A stretch of DNA of 42,804 nucleotides from an uncultured Enterocloster sp. (GCA_944383785.1 CALWQV010000015.1:1-42804), one strand, 5' to 3'. Counted from the stretch's first letter, positions 8,040 to 17,014 are shown. Translations and numbers: made by a program. The notes: generated by a model not told the origin, from the sequence alone.

Positions 8040-9635
8040 TCACTTCCAATTTTCCTGCCTCGCTTCTTTCGTATGGTTCATGGCAGCCTCCGGCTCCTTT
8101 TGTTTCGCCAGCCGCCCCATGTAATAGAATCCTCTGCTTTCCGCCAGATACACCTGATAAAAATGGCCGATCATAGAGGGATCTCCCGGGAAATGCACCA
8201 GGATATTGTTAGAAAGCCGTCCCGTCACGTATCCGGGCAGATGGCTGTCCATCTCCTCCGCCAGCACCTCCTGAACTGTCCCCTGATCCCTACCGCAGAC
8301 GCGGGCGGAGATCTCCTGAACCTCCTTTAACAGCCGGTCGAAACGATCCTTCACCACATCCTCCGGAACCTGATTCTCCATCACGGCAGCCGGCGTCCCG
8401 GTGCGTTTGGAATAGATAAAGGTAAAGGCGCTGTCAAACTCAGCCTTACGCACCACATCCATGGTTTCCAGAAAATCTTCTTCCGTCTCTCCTGGAAAGC
8501 CCACGATGATATCCGTGGTCAGTGAAATCCCAGGCACCGCCTCCTTTAAGCGGCGGACCAGATCCAGAAACTGTTCCTTTGTATAATGCCGGTTCATCTT
8601 CTCCAGAATCCGGCTGCTGCCCGACTGTAGGGGCAAATGGAAGTGACGGCAGATCTTCTTCGATTCCGCCATCACCTGAATTAACTCAGGGGAAAGATCC
8701 TTGGGGTGGGAGGTCATAAACCGGATCCGCTTAATGCCGTCAATCTTCTCAACCTCTCTTAACAGCTGGGCGAATGTCATAGGCTCATCTAACGTCTTGC
8801 CGTATGAGTTTACGTTCTGCCCCAAAAGCATAACCTCCACTACCCCGTCCTCTGCCAGGCGGCGGATCTCCTTTAAGATCTCCTGGGGCTTTCTGCTTCT
8901 CTCCCTGCCTCTCACATAAGGAACGATGCAGTAGCTGCAAAAGTTATTGCAGCCAAACATAATGTTGACGCCGGATTTAAAAGGATACTTCCGGTCCGCC
9001 GGCAGGTCCTCAACGATCTGGTCCGTCCCCTCCCAGACGTCCACCAGCGTGCGGTGCTTCTTCGCTCCCTGACTAAGAAGGCAGCGGCACACCAGCTGGG
9101 CCAGCAGGAAAATATTGTGGGTGCCGAAAACAAGATCCACAAAGGGGTAGCTGCCCCGTATCTTCTCCACCGCCTGGGACTCCTGCATCATGCAGCCGCA
9201 GAGGCCGATGAGCATCCGGGGATTTTTCTTCTTTCTGGCCCCTGCCTGACCCAGACGTCCGTAAAGCCGCTGATTGGCATTCTCCCGGACGGTACAGGTA
9301 TTATAAAGGACCAGATCCGCATCCTCCGTCTCAACAGCCCTGTAACCGATGGATTCCAGGATTCCTAAAAGCTTCTCCGAGTCCTTCGCATTCATCTGGC
9401 ACCCAAATGTAACTACAGCACAGGTACCGAAAACCTTCTTGGTAATCATCTCCCCCAAGGCTTCCTCGCCGTAGCGCTCCATCGCTCTTCCGGATGAAAG
9501 ATCCTCTTCAAATCTGGCCTTTAACAGCTTCCTGGCCTCGTCCATAAAGTAATATTGGCGGGCTGGCTCCTCCTTGGGCGCCCCACTTTCAATCTGATTC
9601 CACTGGAATTCGAAATTTCCGTTGTTCACTGTCAT
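8040..9635 (-). CDS. miaB: tRNA-2-methylthio-N6-dimethylallyladenosine synthase
   Basis: Radical SAM enzyme that adds the methylthio group to i6A37 of tRNA. 531 residues: an N-terminal extension of about 70 residues (common in clostridial forms), the UPF0004 domain starting at FGTCAVVTFGCQMNAKDSE with its auxiliary-cluster cysteines (also CGCMMQE), the radical SAM CxxxCxxC in CNNFCSYC, and a C-terminal TRAM domain. The start ATG at 9633-9635 has only a distant AAAGG, so initiation may be weak. The mutS ATG begins two bases after its stop codon. Confidence 0.95.
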   Translation of the reverse strand: MTVNNGNFEFQWNQIESGAPKEEPARQYYFMDEARKLLKARFEEDLSSGRAMERYGEEALGEMITKKVFGTCAVVTFGCQMNAKDSEKLLGILESIGYRAVETEDADLVLYNTCTVRENANQRLYGRLGQAGARKKKNPRMLIGLCGCMMQESQAVEKIRGSYPFVDLVFGTHNIFLLAQLVCRCLLSQGAKKHRTLVDVWEGTDQIVEDLPADRKYPFKSGVNIMFGCNNFCSYCIVPYVRGRERSRKPQEILKEIRRLAEDGVVEVMLLGQNVNSYGKTLDEPMTFAQLLREVEKIDGIKRIRFMTSHPKDLSPELIQVMAESKKICRHFHLPLQSGSSRILEKMNRHYTKEQFLDLVRRLKEAVPGISLTTDIIVGFPGETEEDFLETMDVVRKAEFDSAFTFIYSKRTGTPAAVMENQVPEDVVKDRFDRLLKEVQEISARVCGRDQGTVQEVLAEEMDSHLPGYVTGRLSNNILVHFPGDPSMIGHFYQVYLAESRGFYYMGRLAKQKEPEAAMNHTKEARQENWK

Positions 9636-9654
9636 AAATATGTGGTAAACCTTT

Positions 9655-10032
9655 CTAGTTTAATGTATCCCCTTCGTCCTCCTCTACACCAAGGAATTCC
9701 CTGGAGGAAACCCGTTTATTCTCCCGCTCCTTCTCGATCAGCTGGGACAGCTGCTCCTTTACATTCTCGCTGTCCTTCACATTTACCAGCTTAAAATCCC
9801 CCATGGACTGGTCGGAGCTGTAGATCTGAATGGTTCCCATCCCCATAATCCGCTGCCACAGGCTGCGGGTCAGGCCAATATCCGTAATCCGATACAGACG
9901 GACCTCGTCTTCCCGTGTGTTTAAAACTCCTGTTTTAACGTATAAACGATCATCCGAGAAACCATAAATGGTAAAGGTCCAGGGCAGTCCCAGGAAATTC
10001 CGTTTTCTTGCTTTCCAAATCGTATTAATCAT
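9655..10032 (-). CDS. Bacterial PH-domain (YdbS/YdbT-like) protein
   Basis: 125 residues. FTIYGFSDDRLYVKTGVLNTREDEVRLYRITDIGL matches in outline the bacterial PH fold (bPH2, formerly DUF304), with a strand-rich core from about 20 to 90 and a charged tail after 95. There is no clear membrane segment, so it looks like a single cytosolic PH module. The function is unknown. A very strong AGGAGG stands seven bases before the ATG. It is placed between the second signal peptidase gene and miaB on the same strand. Confidence 0.8.
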   Translation of the reverse strand: MINTIWKARKRNFLGLPWTFTIYGFSDDRLYVKTGVLNTREDEVRLYRITDIGLTRSLWQRIMGMGTIQIYSSDQSMGDFKLVNVKDSENVKEQLSQLIEKERENKRVSSREFLGVEEDEGDTLN

Positions 10033-10057
10033 ATGCGCTCCTCCTGTAATTTCCCCT

Positions 10058-10666
10058 CTATTCGATCAGCTTCAGCTTGGGGAAGTAGCTGAACAGAACC
10101 TTCGCGATAATCTTGTCCTTGGGGACGTAGGTATTCACCCAAAAACGGGCGTCCAGGGAATGGTTGCGGTTATCCCCCATCATAAAGTAGCAGCCCTCCG
10201 GCACCTGATAAACCGCGTTATTTACGTCCTCATTGTTATACATCTCCGTCGGATGGACCGGCTCCGCCAGATAGGGCTCTTCCAAAGGCGTTTCTGAATC
10301 GTTGATGTAGACCTTTCCTTCCTTTAAGGTAACCGTCTCCCCCGGAAGACCGATGACCCGCTTCACGTAAAAGGTCTTCTGCTCCGGATCATCGGGATAG
10401 TAGAAAATCACCACGTCTCCCCGCTCCGGCTCATCAGCCAGATAGGAAAGCCTGGAGCCGATCACCCTGGTCTTTAAGGGAATGGTTGGAATCATGGAGC
10501 CCGTAGGCACATAGCTGTTGGCAATGATACAGGTATTCAGCACAAAGGCGATCACCACCGCTGCTACGATGATCTGAATCCAGCTGATGATCTCCTTCTT
10601 CAGGCTAAAGGGCTCCTTCTCCTCCTGTTCCTTCTTTTTCTGATCTGAGTCATTTCTGTGAAACAT
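10058..10666 (-). CDS. lepB: Signal peptidase I (second copy)
   Basis: 202 residues. A charged cytosolic N-terminus (DSDQKKKEQEEKE) precedes one membrane segment at about 28-48, then catalytic Ser57 in PTGSMIPT and Lys102 in YVKRVIGLPGE, followed by MMGDNRNHSLDARF. Both catalytic residues are present, so it should be active. It differs clearly from the copy at 3496-4038 and is not a recent duplicate. Its own ribosome site, AGAGGA, lies about eight bases before the ATG. Multiple type I peptidases are common in Firmicutes and may share or divide substrates. Confidence 0.94.
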   Translation of the reverse strand: MFHRNDSDQKKKEQEEKEPFSLKKEIISWIQIIVAAVVIAFVLNTCIIANSYVPTGSMIPTIPLKTRVIGSRLSYLADEPERGDVVIFYYPDDPEQKTFYVKRVIGLPGETVTLKEGKVYINDSETPLEEPYLAEPVHPTEMYNNEDVNNAVYQVPEGCYFMMGDNRNHSLDARFWVNTYVPKDKIIAKVLFSYFPKLKLIE

Positions 10667-10691
10667 GTCCGTATTCCTCTTTTCCGCCGCG

Positions 10692-11933
10692 CTACCGGAT
10701 CTGTCCGTCGCCGTAAATGATGTATTTTGTAGTAGTCAGCTCTTTTAAGCCCATAGGCCCCCTGGCATGGAGCTTCTGGGTGCTGATGCCGATCTCCGCC
10801 CCAAAGCCAAATTCCTCCCCATCAGTAAAGCGGGTGGAGGCATTTACATATACGGCTGCTGCATCGATCTCATTTAAAAACTGCTGGGCATTGAAATAAT
10901 CGGAGGTGATAATGGACTCCGAATGGCCTGTATTATATCGGTTGATATGGGCGATGGCCTCTTCCACCGAATCCACAATTTTCAGAGACAGAATATAATC
11001 CAGATACTCCGTCCCCCAGTCCGCCTCCGTGGCGGCCTTAAATTCCGGCACAATGGCCCGGGCGTCCTCATCCGCCCGGATCTCCACATTTTTATCCGCC
11101 AGCCGCTTCTTTAGCAGCGGAAGGAACTTGCCTGCTACAGAGCGGTGAACCACCAGGGACTCGCAGGCGTTGCAGACTCCTACCCGCTGGGTCTTGGCGT
11201 TGTAAATAATATCAAGGGCCATATTCAGATCCGCCGTCTCATCCACGTAGATGTGGCAGTTACCGGTTCCCGTCTCGATTACCGGCACGGTACTATTCTC
11301 CACCACGCTTCGGATTAATCCCGCGCCGCCTCGGGGGATCAGCACATCCACATACTCGTTTAAGCGCATCAGCTCTCTTGTGGTATCCCGGCTGGTGTCC
11401 TCCACCAGCTGCACCCCGTCCTCGGGAAGTCCGGCCCGCGCAAGGCCCTCCCGCAGGCATTTCACAATGGCCTGGTTCGAGCGCAGGGCGTCGCTGCCGC
11501 CCTTTAAAATCACCGCGTTTCCGCTTTTAAAGCAGAGGCCGAAGGCATCGGAGGTCACGTTGGGCCGGGACTCGTAGATCATGGCGATCACCCCCAGGGG
11601 AACCCGCTTTTTTCCGATCATCAGCCCGTTGGGCCGTTTCTTCATGGAAAGCACCTCTCCCACCGGATCCTCCAGGGAAGCCACCTGCAAAAGGCCGTCG
11701 GCCATGGAATTAATCCTGGCGGGTGTCAGGCGCAGCCGGTCCAAAAGGCCCTGGCTCATACCGTTTGAAGCCGCCTTATCGCAGTCCTCCTCATTGGCCG
11801 CCAGGATCTCGTCCTCGCCCTCCAAAAGAGCCCTTGCAGCCTCCTCCAGTCCCATATTCTTCTCTCTGGAACCCAGGTTATTCAAAATTCGGGATACATC
11901 CTTGGCCCGTCGGCCTATTTCGCTTAATGTCAT
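10692..11933 (-). CDS. proA: Gamma-glutamyl phosphate reductase
   Basis: Second step of proline synthesis: reduces glutamyl 5-phosphate to glutamate semialdehyde with NADPH. 413 residues, the usual length. Family features include the NAD-site sequence [19 protein letters not shown], the catalytic cysteine in [13 protein letters not shown], and the C-terminal [19 protein letters not shown] stretch. It is not adjacent to proB: two other genes (UPF0291 and the folate cyclo-ligase) lie between them. The 86-base gap upstream holds a possible extended -10 promoter. Confidence 0.96.
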   Translation of the reverse strand: MTLSEIGRRAKDVSRILNNLGSREKNMGLEEAARALLEGEDEILAANEEDCDKAASNGMSQGLLDRLRLTPARINSMADGLLQVASLEDPVGEVLSMKKRPNGLMIGKKRVPLGVIAMIYESRPNVTSDAFGLCFKSGNAVILKGGSDALRSNQAIVKCLREGLARAGLPEDGVQLVEDTSRDTTRELMRLNEYVDVLIPRGGAGLIRSVVENSTVPVIETGTGNCHIYVDETADLNMALDIIYNAKTQRVGVCNACESLVVHRSVAGKFLPLLKKRLADKNVEIRADEDARAIVPEFKAATEADWGTEYLDYILSLKIVDSVEEAIAHINRYNTGHSESIITSDYFNAQQFLNEIDAAAVYVNASTRFTDGEEFGFGAEIGISTQKLHARGPMGLKELTTTKYIIYGDGQIR

Positions 11934-11970
11934 ATGGTATTCATCATGCCCTTTCGATTATTTTTTACAC

Positions 11971-11979
11971 ATCATACCA
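11971..11979 (-). promoter_or_regulatory. Possible extended -10 promoter for proA
   Basis: TGGTATGAT on the minus strand gives TG-N-TATGAT, an extended -10 element, about 38 bases before the proA ATG. No convincing -35 is present, so this is only suggestive. Confidence 0.3.
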
Positions 11980-12019
11980 CAGATAGCCGTCAAAATCTAC
12001 TATCTTCTTTCCAATCGGC

Positions 12020-12571
12020 TCAAATGTCCCAGGGCGTCAAAACCTTCCCTACCGGAAGATCCCAATCATCCCTCGGGATTTCCTCCACCAGCTGAAAGGG
12101 ATAAGCTAAGGCCAGCGTATCAAAAGGAATCTCCCTGCGGGCCGCCAGATACCGGTCATAATATCCGCCCCCATAGCCGATCCGGTAGCCCTCTCGGTCA
12201 AAGACCGCCCCCGGAACCACCACCAGTTCCTCCCCCTCCGGCTCCATAAGGGGGCAAGAAGGGACAGGCTCCATAATCCCATGAAATCCGGGCTTTAAAT
12301 CCTTAAGGCCGCGGATCTTAAAAAAAGCCATTTCCTTTCCCCGCACTCTGGGGGCGGCCACCGGGATGTTCCGGCTGGTCAGCTCTTTTAAAATCCCCCA
12401 GGTATCGATCTCCGAACCAAAGGAGAGATAAAGGTACACCGGGGGGCCCCCTAAGGCAAGCTCCAGTGACAACAGCTTATGGTGAAGGGCTTCATCCATC
12501 CGCCCCTTTTCCTCTTTTCCCAGCCGGTCCCGGATGGACAGGATCTCTCTTCGAAGACTTTGTTTGTCCAT
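12020..12571 (-). CDS. 5-formyltetrahydrofolate cyclo-ligase
   Basis: Converts 5-formyl-THF to 5,10-methenyl-THF with ATP, returning a stored folate to the one-carbon pool. 183 residues. Diagnostic parts are the N-terminal basic KQSLRREILSIRDRL, the middle VVPGAVFDREGYRIGYGGGYYDRYL (phosphate and folate site) and a C-terminal DLPVGKVLTP. Its ATG overlaps the stop codon of the preceding UPF0291 gene by one base (TAATG), so the two are very likely co-translated. In other bacteria it is called ygfA, yqgN or fau. Confidence 0.94.
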   Translation of the reverse strand: MDKQSLRREILSIRDRLGKEEKGRMDEALHHKLLSLELALGGPPVYLYLSFGSEIDTWGILKELTSRNIPVAAPRVRGKEMAFFKIRGLKDLKPGFHGIMEPVPSCPLMEPEGEELVVVPGAVFDREGYRIGYGGGYYDRYLAARREIPFDTLALAYPFQLVEEIPRDDWDLPVGKVLTPWDI

Positions 12572-12798
12572 TAATCCTGGTCCTCTTTCACTCCTCCATA
12601 CTTCTTTCCCAGATCCGTGATGGAGCCGTCCGGCTCTTTGATGGAAATCTGGTTTAAGGTTCCCCGCAGGTTAGCCCGTATGGCCGCAATATACTCCTTT
12701 CGCAGCCTTGCCTGCTCCTCCTTTTCCTCCAGGGTCAGCCCTACGGACTGAGATTTATGATAAAGGGTATTGATCCGTTCGATCTGTTCCGATGTCAT
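12571..12798 (-). CDS. UPF0291 / DUF896 (YnzC-like) small protein
   Basis: 75 residues from the ATG at 12796-12798, starting MTSEQIERINTLYHKSQ. It has the family pattern of two helices (ERIN..., then EEKEEQARLRKEYI) and a short strand NQISIKEPDGSIT. B. subtilis YnzC has nearly the same length. The start is supported by AAGGAG nine bases upstream. An ATG at 12825 would overlap proB and has no ribosome site. The role is unknown; it is cytosolic and probably RNA- or ribosome-related only by association. It is coupled to the folate cyclo-ligase gene by a TAATG overlap. Confidence 0.88.
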   Translation of the reverse strand: MTSEQIERINTLYHKSQSVGLTLEEKEEQARLRKEYIAAIRANLRGTLNQISIKEPDGSITDLGKKYGGVKEDQD

Positions 12799-12814
12799 AG
12801 CCTTGCGCTCCTTC

Positions 12815-13678
12815 TTAGTACTCATTGTTCAAATAATGCATCAGGTCAAAGTCCAGATTGGGATGGGCCAAAAAGAGGGTTCCCTTCTCCTGCCCTCCCA
12901 TGATATCCAGAATCACTTCCAGCTGATCCCCGTTGGCGATCACCATATCCGCCCCGCTGTCCGTGGCGATGCGGGCCGCCGCCAGCTTCGCGGACATTCC
13001 GCCGGTGCCCACATCGCTGCCGGAGCTTTCCTTTCCCATAGAGAGAAATTCCGGCGTGATTTCCGGAACCAGGGAAATGAATCTGGCCTCCGGATTTTTC
13101 CTGGGATCGTCGGTATAGAGGCCGTCGATATCGGAAAGCAGGATCAGAAGATCCCCTCCAATCAGGGCGGTTACAATAGCCGAGAGCCGGTCATTGTCCC
13201 CGAAGCTGTCCACATAGGGAATCTCCGAGGTGGAAACCGTATCATTCTCATTTACAATGGGCACCGCCCCCAGCTTCAAAAGCTCCTCAAAGGTATTCTG
13301 GGCATTGTAGCGGGAGGCATCGTTTACCATGGTATCCTTTGTCAAAAGGATCTGAGCCGCCGTCTGGTTGTATTCAGAAAAAATCTTCTGATAAACCATC
13401 ATCAGCCTGGCCTGACCCACTGCGGCATATGCCTGTTTCTGGGCCAGGGACCTGGGCTTCTGGTGTCCCAATGCCTGGCGTCCGGCGGCGATGGCGCCGG
13501 AGGAAACTAACACCACTTCCTTTCCTTCTCCCTTAAGGTCGCTGATCATCCGAACCAGCCGCTCAATTTTCAGTAGATTCAGCGCCCCGGTCTGGGGATG
13601 GGTCAGGGAGGATGAGCCAATCTTAATCACAATCCGTTTTTTGTCCTTTAACTTCTGCCGCTCTGTATGTTCCATCAT
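12815..13678 (-). CDS. proB: Glutamate 5-kinase, short form without PUA domain
   Basis: First step of proline synthesis: phosphorylates glutamate with ATP. 287 residues made of an amino-acid kinase domain only: KIGSSSLT near the start, VSSGAIAAGR, NENDTVST, FGDNDRLSA and LSDIDGLYTDDP. The C-terminal RNA-binding-like PUA domain found in the longer enzymes (about 370 residues) is absent; the protein ends shortly after the kinase fold. Two ATGs (13678 and 13675) are adjacent; the first overlaps the stop of the flavoprotein gene before it. proA is two genes downstream on the same strand. Confidence 0.94.
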   Translation of the reverse strand: MMEHTERQKLKDKKRIVIKIGSSSLTHPQTGALNLLKIERLVRMISDLKGEGKEVVLVSSGAIAAGRQALGHQKPRSLAQKQAYAAVGQARLMMVYQKIFSEYNQTAAQILLTKDTMVNDASRYNAQNTFEELLKLGAVPIVNENDTVSTSEIPYVDSFGDNDRLSAIVTALIGGDLLILLSDIDGLYTDDPRKNPEARFISLVPEITPEFLSMGKESSGSDVGTGGMSAKLAAARIATDSGADMVIANGDQLEVILDIMGGQEKGTLFLAHPNLDFDLMHYLNNEY

Positions 13679-15303
13679 TCTACCTCTTTTTTCTGTGTCT
13701 TATCTTTCGGAAGCGGACGGTAACGGCGGATGATTTCCTCCGCGATCTTCAGCCCGTCCATGGCCGCAGAGGTGATGCCCCCCGCGTATCCGGCTCCCTC
13801 GCCGCAGGGAAACAACCCCTTAAGACTGCTCTCCCCATGCTCGTCTCTGGGAATCCGCACCGGGGATGAGGTGCGGCTTTCAATCCCCGCCAAAATGGCG
13901 TCTTCCCTGGAAAACCCGCGAATCATATGTTCAAAGGCTTCGATTCCTTCCACCATCACTTCCGACAGTTCCTCTCCCAGAAGCTCTCTAAGATCGGCAA
14001 AGGCCCACTGCCCTTTAAACTGGGGGACAACTTCCCCCAAGGCGCCGGAGGGGCTTCGTCCCGCCTTAAAATCCCCGTAAAGCTCCGCCGGTATTTTCCC
14101 GCCGCCCAGCTGGTAAGCCTTCTCTTCCAAAAGCCGCTGGAACTTAACGCCCCCTAGCTCGGTCTGATCCGGAAAATCCTCAGGCCCCACAGTGATAATC
14201 AAGGCGCTGTTGGCATTTTCCCCGGCACGGCCGTGATAGCTCATGCCGTTTACCGCCAGGCGTCCCGGCTCCGAGGATGCGTTGACCACATAGCCGCCGG
14301 GGCACATGCAGAAGGAGTAGATTCCCCGGCCCGAGGCCGATTTCCAGGTCACCTTGTAGGGCGCGGGCCCCAGCTCCCTTATGGTCCCGCCATACTGGCT
14401 CTCATCGATCATAGACTGGGGATGCTGGATGCGCAGTCCCACGGCAAAGGGCTTCGGCTCCAGCTTCACCCCTTGCTTAAGAAGCATAGAAAAGGTATCC
14501 CTGGCGCTGTGGCCGATGGCTAAAACCGCCGCCTGGGCCGGGATCTCCTCTCCCTTTTCCAGAACCAGCCCCTTTAACCTTCCTTCTTCAACGCGCAGGT
14601 CCGTCACCTGGGATTCAAAATAGACCTGTCCCCCCAGGGAGAGGATCTCCTGGCGGATGGCTTTGACCACACGGCTCAGCACGTCGGTGCCGATGTGGGG
14701 CCTGCTCTCATAGCGGATGGAAGGGTCCGCCCCGAACTGGGTCAGGATCCGCAGCACCTCCCGGTTGCGCCCGGAGGTATCCTTTACCAGGGTGTTTAAC
14801 TTCCCATCGGAAAAGGTTCCCGCCCCGCCTTCGCCAAACTGGACGTTGGAGCTGGGGTCTAATGGGCCGCCCTCCCAGAACCGCTTTACATCCTGGGTTC
14901 TCCGGTCCACATCCCGGCCCCGCTCTAAAAGAATGGGCCTGTAGCCCTTCCTTGCCAGAAGCAGGCCGCAAAATAACCCCGCCGGGCCTGTGCCGATGAT
15001 CACCGGAGGCGTTAAAAGGCAATCCTTCCCCGACTCCGGACAGCGGTAAGGCTTCTCTGAGACAAGGGATGCGTTCCTGCAGGCTCCCCGGCGCAGAAGC
15101 TTTGCCTCATCCGCCCCTTTCAGCTTTACATCCACCGTGTAGCTGTAAAAAATCTCCGGCTTTTTCCGGGCGTCCACCGACTGGCGCAGGATGGAAAGTT
15201 GTTCCACCTGCCTCTCGCGGATTCCCAAGGCCCTGGCAACCTTTCTCACCAGATCCTGGCGGCTGTGGCCTAAGGGCAGCTTTAGCTGGCTGATTCGGAT
15301 CAT
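13675..15303 (-). CDS. NAD(P)/FAD-dependent dehydrogenase, COG2509 type
   Basis: 542 residues from the ATG at 15301-15303, preceded by GGGAGG. The N-terminal 90 residues (MIRISQLKLPLGHS...) form a small domain with a conserved basic KKPEIFYSYTVDV. The FAD-binding Rossmann motif then appears as GTGPAGLFCGLLLA, with ERGRDVDRR after it, FGEGGAGTFSDGKLNT and a C-terminal GEGAGYAGGITSAA FAD contact. The substrate is unknown; the family is annotated only as FAD-dependent dehydrogenases. It overlaps the next flavoprotein upstream and proB downstream by four bases each (ATGA), so it is embedded in one coupled unit. Confidence 0.88.
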   Translation of the reverse strand: MIRISQLKLPLGHSRQDLVRKVARALGIRERQVEQLSILRQSVDARKKPEIFYSYTVDVKLKGADEAKLLRRGACRNASLVSEKPYRCPESGKDCLLTPPVIIGTGPAGLFCGLLLARKGYRPILLERGRDVDRRTQDVKRFWEGGPLDPSSNVQFGEGGAGTFSDGKLNTLVKDTSGRNREVLRILTQFGADPSIRYESRPHIGTDVLSRVVKAIRQEILSLGGQVYFESQVTDLRVEEGRLKGLVLEKGEEIPAQAAVLAIGHSARDTFSMLLKQGVKLEPKPFAVGLRIQHPQSMIDESQYGGTIRELGPAPYKVTWKSASGRGIYSFCMCPGGYVVNASSEPGRLAVNGMSYHGRAGENANSALIITVGPEDFPDQTELGGVKFQRLLEEKAYQLGGGKIPAELYGDFKAGRSPSGALGEVVPQFKGQWAFADLRELLGEELSEVMVEGIEAFEHMIRGFSREDAILAGIESRTSSPVRIPRDEHGESSLKGLFPCGEGAGYAGGITSAAMDGLKIAEEIIRRYRPLPKDKTQKKEVE

Positions 15304-16553
15304 CGGCTTTTCCTCCCTTCTCCTGCCGCGCGTTTCGCCGCCGCCTGTCCGGCCAGAGCCCCGCTGGACCAAGCAAACTGCAGATTATATCCGCCGCAGA
15401 TACCGTCTACATCCAAAAGCTCCCCCGCCAGATACAGGCCGGGACAAAGCTTTGACTCCATGGTCCGGGAGTCCACCTGGCGCGTATCCACTCCGCCCCG
15501 GCAGACCTGGGCGTTGGCAAAGGGGTTGACGCTCATGACCAGGGCCCGGTAGCAGCGCAGCTGCCTGGCCAGCTGCCGAAGCTCCCCCTGCCGCAGCTCT
15601 CCCGCCGGGCGCTCCGGACTGATCCCCGCTGCCTTCACCAGCACCTGGGCCAGCTTTTTGTTCAAAAGACCGCTTAAAAATTCCCCGCTGCTCCGGTAAT
15701 CCAGCAGGGCGGCCCGCTCTGACAGCCGCATAAGAGTCTCCCTCTCTCCTTCCTCCCATTGGGGCAGAAAATCGATCTCCACCTCCACCCGCTGCTTCTT
15801 GTCCAGGGCCACCGCCCCGAAGCGGCTGATCTGAAAGGCCGGTATCCCGGATAGCCCGTAGTCCGTCAGCTGCAGCTCCCCCCGCTCCACCGCCTGAACC
15901 TGCCCGCCGGCTTTTAAGGTCAGCCTGGCGTCGGTGCGGATGCCGGCCAGCTGCCGGTAATGGTTCCCCTGGCAGCGCAGCTGCACCAGGGCGGGCAGAG
16001 GCTTTATCACCCTGTGGCCCAGCTGCCTGGCCAGTTCATAGCCGCTGCCGTCGGAGCCTGTGGCGGGAGCCGCCTTGGAGCCTGTGGCCAGAATCAACGC
16101 CTCCGAGCGGAAGGCTCCCTCTCCTGTGGCGACTTGAAAGCCTGCCCCCGTCCGGATCTCCTTTACCTGACAGCCGGTCACCACCTCCACCCCCAGATGC
16201 TCCGCCTCAAACCGAAGCCCATCTAACACCGAGGAGGCCTGGTCGCTGGCCGGATATATGTACCCGTTCCGGCTTTTGGGCTCAATTCCCAGGGTGCGGA
16301 AAAATTCCAGGGTTTCCTCCACGCCGAATCCCCCGATCACCTCCATGGGAAAGGAGGGGTTCTCGCTGCGGTAGCAGGAAGCGTCCATCTTCAGGTTCGT
16401 CAGGTTGCAGCGTCCATTTCCCGTGGATAAAATCTTCTTTCCCACCCGGTCCATATGCTCCAGTATGGTTACCTTCGCCCCCTTGCGGGCAGCCAAAATG
16501 GCGGCCGCAAGCCCGCTGGCTCCGCCGCCGATAATCAAAATATCCTGTTTCAT
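15300..16553 (-). CDS. BaiN/RdsA-family (HI0933) NAD(P)/FAD-dependent oxidoreductase
   Basis: 417 residues from the ATG at 16551-16553. FAD motif IIGGGASGLAAAILAARKG at the N-terminus, then the family stretch GKKILSTGNGRCNLTN, a middle ATGSKAAPATGSDGSGY and a C-terminal GELLDVDGICGGYNLQFAWSSG. Relatives include BaiN of the bile-acid pathway and many proteins of unknown substrate; the neighbours here give no bile-acid context. GAGGAG precedes the start. A longer form from 16595 would add 14 residues and overlap the BofC-like gene. Its end overlaps the next flavoprotein by four bases. Confidence 0.9.
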   Translation of the reverse strand: MKQDILIIGGGASGLAAAILAARKGAKVTILEHMDRVGKKILSTGNGRCNLTNLKMDASCYRSENPSFPMEVIGGFGVEETLEFFRTLGIEPKSRNGYIYPASDQASSVLDGLRFEAEHLGVEVVTGCQVKEIRTGAGFQVATGEGAFRSEALILATGSKAAPATGSDGSGYELARQLGHRVIKPLPALVQLRCQGNHYRQLAGIRTDARLTLKAGGQVQAVERGELQLTDYGLSGIPAFQISRFGAVALDKKQRVEVEIDFLPQWEEGERETLMRLSERAALLDYRSSGEFLSGLLNKKLAQVLVKAAGISPERPAGELRQGELRQLARQLRCYRALVMSVNPFANAQVCRGGVDTRQVDSRTMESKLCPGLYLAGELLDVDGICGGYNLQFAWSSGALAGQAAAKRAAGEGRKSR

Positions 16554-16594
16554 CTCTTTTGTTCTCCTCAAAAGCCCGATCCTTCCTCTGTCCA

Positions 16595-16990
16595 TCAGCT
16601 GGTGTAGGATTCAAGATAATGATACACATCCATCATCGTGGGAAACCATATGCCCTCCATCAGCCTGGCCTGTTCTTCCTCGGGGAAATCCGTTACCGGA
16701 ATATGGGTGTACAGGCAGATGGTGCTCTGGTCGCTGGAAAACACCAGCAGAAAACCGGCCTCCGACACCAGATAAAATTCCTTCCTTGCCTCAGTTTCCA
16801 AAACCGGCCGGATCTCTTCCTGCCCGGCGGCGGCCAGATTCTCCATGGGATCTACGGTCTGTGTTTCGATCAGCGAATTAGGCGTCCCCTCCTCCTGCCG
16901 GATGCTGTAGCGGGTCAGGGCGTAGCCCCCCGCCAGGCAGACAAAGGATGCGGCGGCAAACAGCAGCGCGCAGTACAGAAACTTTTTCAT
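16595..16990 (-). CDS. Putative secreted BofC C-terminal-domain protein
   Basis: 131 residues. An N-terminal signal or anchor segment covers about 2-25 (KKFLYCALLFAAASFVCLAGGYAL). The C-terminal 60 residues contain YLVSEAGFLLVFSSD, an IPVTDFPEEEQARLMEGI helix and a final Tyr-rich segment, resembling the BofC C-terminal domain as seen in Lachnospiraceae. BofC in Bacillus controls pro-sigmaK processing in the space between spore membranes; whether this short protein does so is unknown. The ribosome site AAGGAGG is inside a small inverted repeat. The gene sits downstream of yqfC/yqfD, which fits a sporulation link. Confidence 0.65.
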   Translation of the reverse strand: MKKFLYCALLFAAASFVCLAGGYALTRYSIRQEEGTPNSLIETQTVDPMENLAAAGQEEIRPVLETEARKEFYLVSEAGFLLVFSSDQSTICLYTHIPVTDFPEEEQARLMEGIWFPTMMDVYHYLESYTS

Positions 16991-16993
16991 GAA

Positions 16994-17014
16994 ATAACCT
17001 CCTTATAAGGTTAT
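16994..17014 (-). promoter_or_regulatory. Inverted repeat covering the ribosome site of the BofC-like gene
   Basis: On the minus strand ATAACCT and AGGTTAT (7 bp) flank a 7-base loop, TATAAGG. The Shine-Dalgarno AAGGAGG (16998-17004) spans the loop and the 3' arm, so the fold would partly hide it. It lies only four bases before the ATG. This may tune translation; it is a short stem and could be chance. Confidence 0.4.
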
